DNA of 64,000 bases from Hymenobacter lucidus (GTDB lineage: Bacteria; Bacteroidota; Bacteroidia; Cytophagales; Hymenobacteraceae), in the NCBI RefSeq assembly GCF_020447265.1, contig NZ_JAJADR010000015.1, positions 1-64,000 of the forward strand, read 5' to 3'. The notes below the pieces were generated by a model. It made no database searches, had not been told where the DNA came from, and was given only the letters and a program-made list of their open reading frames with translations. The stretch's first letter is position 1; every line of letters starts with the position of its first letter. Shown here one piece after another: positions 60,743 to 64,000 of this stretch. The position numbers and the translations under genes are program-made.

Positions 60743-63700
60743 TTATTCGAGCACCACCTTGCCCATAAACAGCCCCTGGCTGCTGCTTACTTCAACCAAG
60801 TACAGCCCACGGGGTTGCCCCTGTAAATTCAACGCGGCTTCGGTACCCGTAGTAGTACGGGGCGTCAGCGTCTGCTCGCTCAACAGCTGGCCCAGCACGT
60901 TGCGGACCCGAATATGAACCTCCCGGCCGGGCAGCAGGCCCTCGGGCAGGTGCACCAGGCACTGGCCCGTGGTAGGATTCGGCGAAATCGTAACCGCTCC
61001 GGCCCCGATACCCGGCCGCGTGGCTAGGCATACATCCACCGGCACATAGATAGAAGAGGTAATGCGCTGGCCGTTGCGCACGGCCTGGGCCACATAGGTG
61101 CCTTGGTTGGCGGCCGCAACGGCCGGTACGCTCGCTGTGGCCGAGCTGGCGGCAAAGCCGGCCGGTCCCACCCAGGCATAGCCCGCCGTGGTGCCGGCCC
61201 CGCTGGCGGCCAGATTCAGGGTGCTACCCGTACACAGCGGCAGCGGCGCCGCGGCCAGGGTAGGCAGGGCCGGCCCCGGCTGGTCGACCACCTCCAGCAG
61301 GTAGTTCTCCGTTTCCTCCGCCGCGTCTTCCGCCTGCCGGGTGCAGTTCTCATAGGACGAGTAATTGAGCTTCGAGGCCACGACCCGCATTACGGTCGTG
61401 CCGAGGGCGGCCGTCAGCGGGACGGTCACGGTGGCCGTCATCGTCTGGCGGCTGCTGGCCGGGGGCAAGCGCGTCCCGATGCTCTCCGTGTCGGGCAGGC
61501 TGTTGTCGTGGTCCCAGTCAATCCAGACGGCGGGAGATACGGCAGTGGTTCCCGTGCTGACAGTCGTTACCGTGAGCGTGTAGGTGCCGCCGCGCACCAG
61601 GGTCGCCGTCAGGTTCGGTACCTGCGCGCCCCAGTTGACGATATAGCCGCCGGTCGAGCCAAAGCCCTGGGCAGGGGTCAGCGGCAGTTGGGAGGGGCCG
61701 CTGCTCAGGTTCAGCAGCGAGGTGCCGGCTAGGGCGACATCATCTACATAGCCCACGAAAGGGAGGGGTGGATTCTTGAAGAACTTTCCCCGGTAGGGGT
61801 AGGTGCAGTAGTTATAGCAGGGCCCCTGCGGCGCGGCTGCCAGCGGTACCGACGAGCTGTAGGCTGTACTGCCCCCGCAACGGGCCTGCAGGCGCAGGAG
61901 CTGGGCCGTAGGCCGGGGCACCTCCGGCACCAGGTACTGATCGTCCGTGGCCCCGGCCACGTCAGTCCAGGTGCTGCCCGCATCTAGGGACTGCTGCCAT
62001 TGCAACTGTGCGCCCAGCGTGTAGTCGTGGCTGCGCAGCACCTGCATACACGCCGGCGCGGCCGGCATGGCGATGGTACCCGCCGTCAGCGGCGCACTGC
62101 CACAGGCCGCGGCAACGATGGTTACCTGATACTCTTCCGTTTCGCCAGCAAAGCTGGTGAGCCCCACCCGGCAGGCGTCGCCGCCCCGGAAGATGGTGTT
62201 GGTGGCCGTGCGTACGCGCAGCCCGGTTACCCCCAGCAGGGCCCGCATCGGCACCCGCCACTCGGCCCGGAAGGTAACGGCGCCCTGCACGGTCGTGGGC
62301 ACCCGCGCCAGATGTACCCACTCCAGCGAGTCGTAGGTACCGCTGTGGTCCAGATCGATCCATCCCGCCAGCGCCGTGGGCACATTCGTGCCGATGGCCG
62401 TCACTGTCAGCTCGATGCCGTACGTAGCCCCGCGCACCAGCGTGGCGGTGCGGGCCGGCGTGGTCGGCGCGTACTGGGTGATGGCTGGGCTAGTGGAGGC
62501 CGCGCTGGTATTGTCCAGGGTCGTGCCCACGATGCGCACCCTGGTCAGCAGCGGGGAGCTGATGGAGGTGCTGCTGAAGGACGAGCAATAGCAGTTCAAA
62601 TAGGAGTTGACCCGTACCTTGACGGCCGGGGTAAACACACTGGTGGCGCAGCCCGCGACCCGCACCCGATAATAAGCCGTCACGGGAAACTTCCTCGTCA
62701 GGCTCTGCCGGGTCTGGCCCGGCAAGTCCTGCCAGCTCAGGCTATCGGCCGAGGTCTGCCATTGCAGGCCCGAGCCCAGAGTATAGCCAAACACCTGCAG
62801 CGTCACCACGTCGGAGGGGCATCGCACCGGTGCCGCGCCGCTGATCGTGCCGCTCACGACGGTTGCCGAGCAGGCTTTGGGCTGCATCCGCAGCAGATAG
62901 TCTTCGGTCTCGCCGCCAATGAAATAGCCATCCCAGTTCGGGAAATTGACGATGACTGCCGCATACGGTACGCTCCGGACCCGCAGAAAGACCGAGCCCT
63001 CGCCCAGCGACAGCGCCTGCGAGGCAAAAAAGGCCGAGTCCAGGGTTAAGCGGAACACGGTGGGCACATTGGCCGTGGTGGCCGGCTTGGGAATCATCAG
63101 CGGGGCCTCGCTCCTGAGCCCGGTCTTGCCATCGGTGTAGCGCAGGAAGATCAGCAGCTGGGCACGGTCGGAGGTGGTAATACTCAGGTCATAGGTTTCC
63201 CCGGCCAGCACCGTGCCGGTATGGCGGGCCACGCGGGGGTCGTGCAGGCTGTAGGCCTCCCCATCCAGGCTGCTGCAGGCCGAGGTGTTGTCCAGGGTCG
63301 TGCCCGAGAGGGCCACCCGCGTGATAAAGGGGCCGTTGCAGGGATCATGCAGCGGGGGCAGGCCACCACCCGCGGATGTGAACGGGTCGGTCGTGACGGC
63401 CGCCCCGGTGCCGCAGCGCACCGAGGCGCGCAGCTGCTTGGGGCTCTGCCGGTAGAGCCGCTCGGCGTAGACGGGCAGCGTCGCGCCGGGAATGTCCTGC
63501 CAGGCAGCGGTGGACGGGGTAGTCGGACGCTGCTGCCACTGCACGTAGGCAGTGGGGCTGTGCCCGATCAGCATCAGCACGTGTTTCTCACTGTCCCGTT
63601 CTATCGGATCGGAGTGGCCGAGCAGGACGTCCAGCCTGCCCGCCTGGGTCGGGGTCGTACACGGGGCGGCCTCCACCACGAGTGAATAGTCCTCCACCTG

Positions 63701-64000
63701 CCCGCTGATGCGGTCCAGGCAGGCTCCCACCGGACCGTTGACCAGGTCGGTGACGATGCGCAGCCGTAAGGGCTGCCCTACTGGGGCTGTAGCTGGCAGC
63801 ACAAAAAAGCCGGACGGGTTCTTCTGGTTTAATGCTTCGAACACCAGCTCGCTGGTGGCAAAGGTGCCATCCTGGTTCAGGTCGACGTACACGCGCGTGT
63901 CTTGGTTGCTGAGAGCAGAGGTAATGGCCTGAAACGTAACGGGGGTGGCCTGCCGGGCCGTAACGCGCCGGGTGCAGGCAAAGTCCTCGTAGCCGGCGCT
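60743..64000 (-). CDS. large T9SS surface protein with GEVED modules (5-prime end outside window)
   Basis: The frame is open to the right edge, so only the C-terminal 1085 residues are visible. At least three modules repeat: a TTLDNTSA segment, Ig-like linkers, and GEVED domains (VWIDWDHDNSLPDTESIG ... AEETENYLLEV; AGWIDLDHSGTYDSLEWV; FIGGETEDYLLRM). The end is a type A T9SS sorting domain (TISPNPTTGQCLVHLPEG ... NLQGQPRGLYLVEVSSSQG ... GKVVLE). It is an exported, probably adhesive or structural surface protein. Confidence 0.85.
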   Translation of the reverse strand, partial: SAGYEDFACTRRVTARQATPVTFQAITSALSNQDTRVYVDLNQDGTFATSELVFEALNQKNPSGFFVLPATAPVGQPLRLRIVTDLVNGPVGACLDRISGQVEDYSLVVEAAPCTTPTQAGRLDVLLGHSDPIERDSEKHVLMLIGHSPTAYVQWQQRPTTPSTAAWQDIPGATLPVYAERLYRQSPKQLRASVRCGTGAAVTTDPFTSAGGGLPPLHDPCNGPFITRVALSGTTLDNTSACSSLDGEAYSLHDPRVARHTGTVLAGETYDLSITTSDRAQLLIFLRYTDGKTGLRSEAPLMIPKPATTANVPTVFRLTLDSAFFASQALSLGEGSVFLRVRSVPYAAVIVNFPNWDGYFIGGETEDYLLRMQPKACSATVVSGTISGAAPVRCPSDVVTLQVFGYTLGSGLQWQTSADSLSWQDLPGQTRQSLTRKFPVTAYYRVRVAGCATSVFTPAVKVRVNSYLNCYCSSFSSTSISSPLLTRVRIVGTTLDNTSAASTSPAITQYAPTTPARTATLVRGATYGIELTVTAIGTNVPTALAGWIDLDHSGTYDSLEWVHLARVPTTVQGAVTFRAEWRVPMRALLGVTGLRVRTATNTIFRGGDACRVGLTSFAGETEEYQVTIVAAACGSAPLTAGTIAMPAAPACMQVLRSHDYTLGAQLQWQQSLDAGSTWTDVAGATDDQYLVPEVPRPTAQLLRLQARCGGSTAYSSSVPLAAAPQGPCYNYCTYPYRGKFFKNPPLPFVGYVDDVALAGTSLLNLSSGPSQLPLTPAQGFGSTGGYIVNWGAQVPNLTATLVRGGTYTLTVTTVSTGTTAVSPAVWIDWDHDNSLPDTESIGTRLPPASSRQTMTATVTVPLTAALGTTVMRVVASKLNYSSYENCTRQAEDAAEETENYLLEVVDQPGPALPTLAAAPLPLCTGSTLNLAASGAGTTAGYAWVGPAGFAASSATASVPAVAAANQGTYVAQAVRNGQRITSSIYVPVDVCLATRPGIGAGAVTISPNPTTGQCLVHLPEGLLPGREVHIRVRNVLGQLLSEQTLTPRTTTGTEAALNLQGQPRGLYLVEVSSSQGLFMGKVVLE

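Noticed and set aside
1..64000. Insertion sequences, tRNA and rRNA genes
   Set aside because: I looked for transposase motifs, terminal repeats and cloverleaf patterns and could not support any; only the two serine recombinases suggest mobility enzymes.

Overview
The window looks like part of a plasmid or megaplasmid from a Hymenobacter-like member of the Bacteroidota (Cytophagales). The evidence is the moderate-to-high GC content, type IX secretion (T9SS) type A sorting tails, Bacteroidota-style Rhs/YD proteins, GEVED modules, promoters of the TTTG-N20-TAnnTTTG type, and a plasmid backbone of relaxase, ParA, ribbon-helix-helix partner, iterons and Rep_3 initiator. The taxon is inferred from these styles; no rRNA or tRNA gene was seen.

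Positions 1-21800 form a defence island. After two decayed AraC-family relics come an OLD-like ATPase/TOPRIM gene, a Septu-like ATPase/HNH pair (4447-6833), a complete Lamassu operon with a Cap4-type nuclease effector (6971-10780), and a second Septu pair of the classical PtuB family (11195-13293). Next are a membrane-anchored alpha/beta hydrolase, an unknown gene, and an AT-rich two-gene cassette: an Mrr-like nuclease fused to a P-loop ATPase, then an AAA/TPR protein. I cannot match that cassette to a named defence system. Two divergent paralogous serine recombinases close the island.

Positions 22300-31800 are mixed accessory DNA. They hold a seven-repeat T9SS-exported propeller, a T9SS-tail relic, an AbiE-like toxin/antitoxin pair in unusual convergent orientation, tandem promoter/operator palindromes, tiny ORFs separated by terminator hairpins, an XRE regulator and a putative PD-(D/E)XK nuclease.

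Positions 31800-37640 are the plasmid backbone: a MobV relaxase with a recognisable oriT, ParA and a ribbon-helix-helix partner, an iteron origin and Rep. A 9-bp tandem repeat recurs in four places: upstream of the AbiEii-like toxin gene, inside the ParA partner gene, across the parA promoter, and just after rep. It looks like a centromere or regulatory repeat for the partner protein.

Positions 37720-60004 are one long co-directional block. It holds pseudopilin and GspF-like genes, a lipoprotein, two large Rhs-related secreted proteins without obvious toxin tips, a small periplasmic protein, and a 2520-residue Rhs protein. The AT-rich C-terminal tip of that protein carries an HExxH motif and is followed two bases later by a candidate immunity lipoprotein. 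Beyond it, on the minus strand, lie an OmpH/Skp-like gene, a strong bidirectional terminator, and a GEVED/T9SS surface protein that runs off the right edge.
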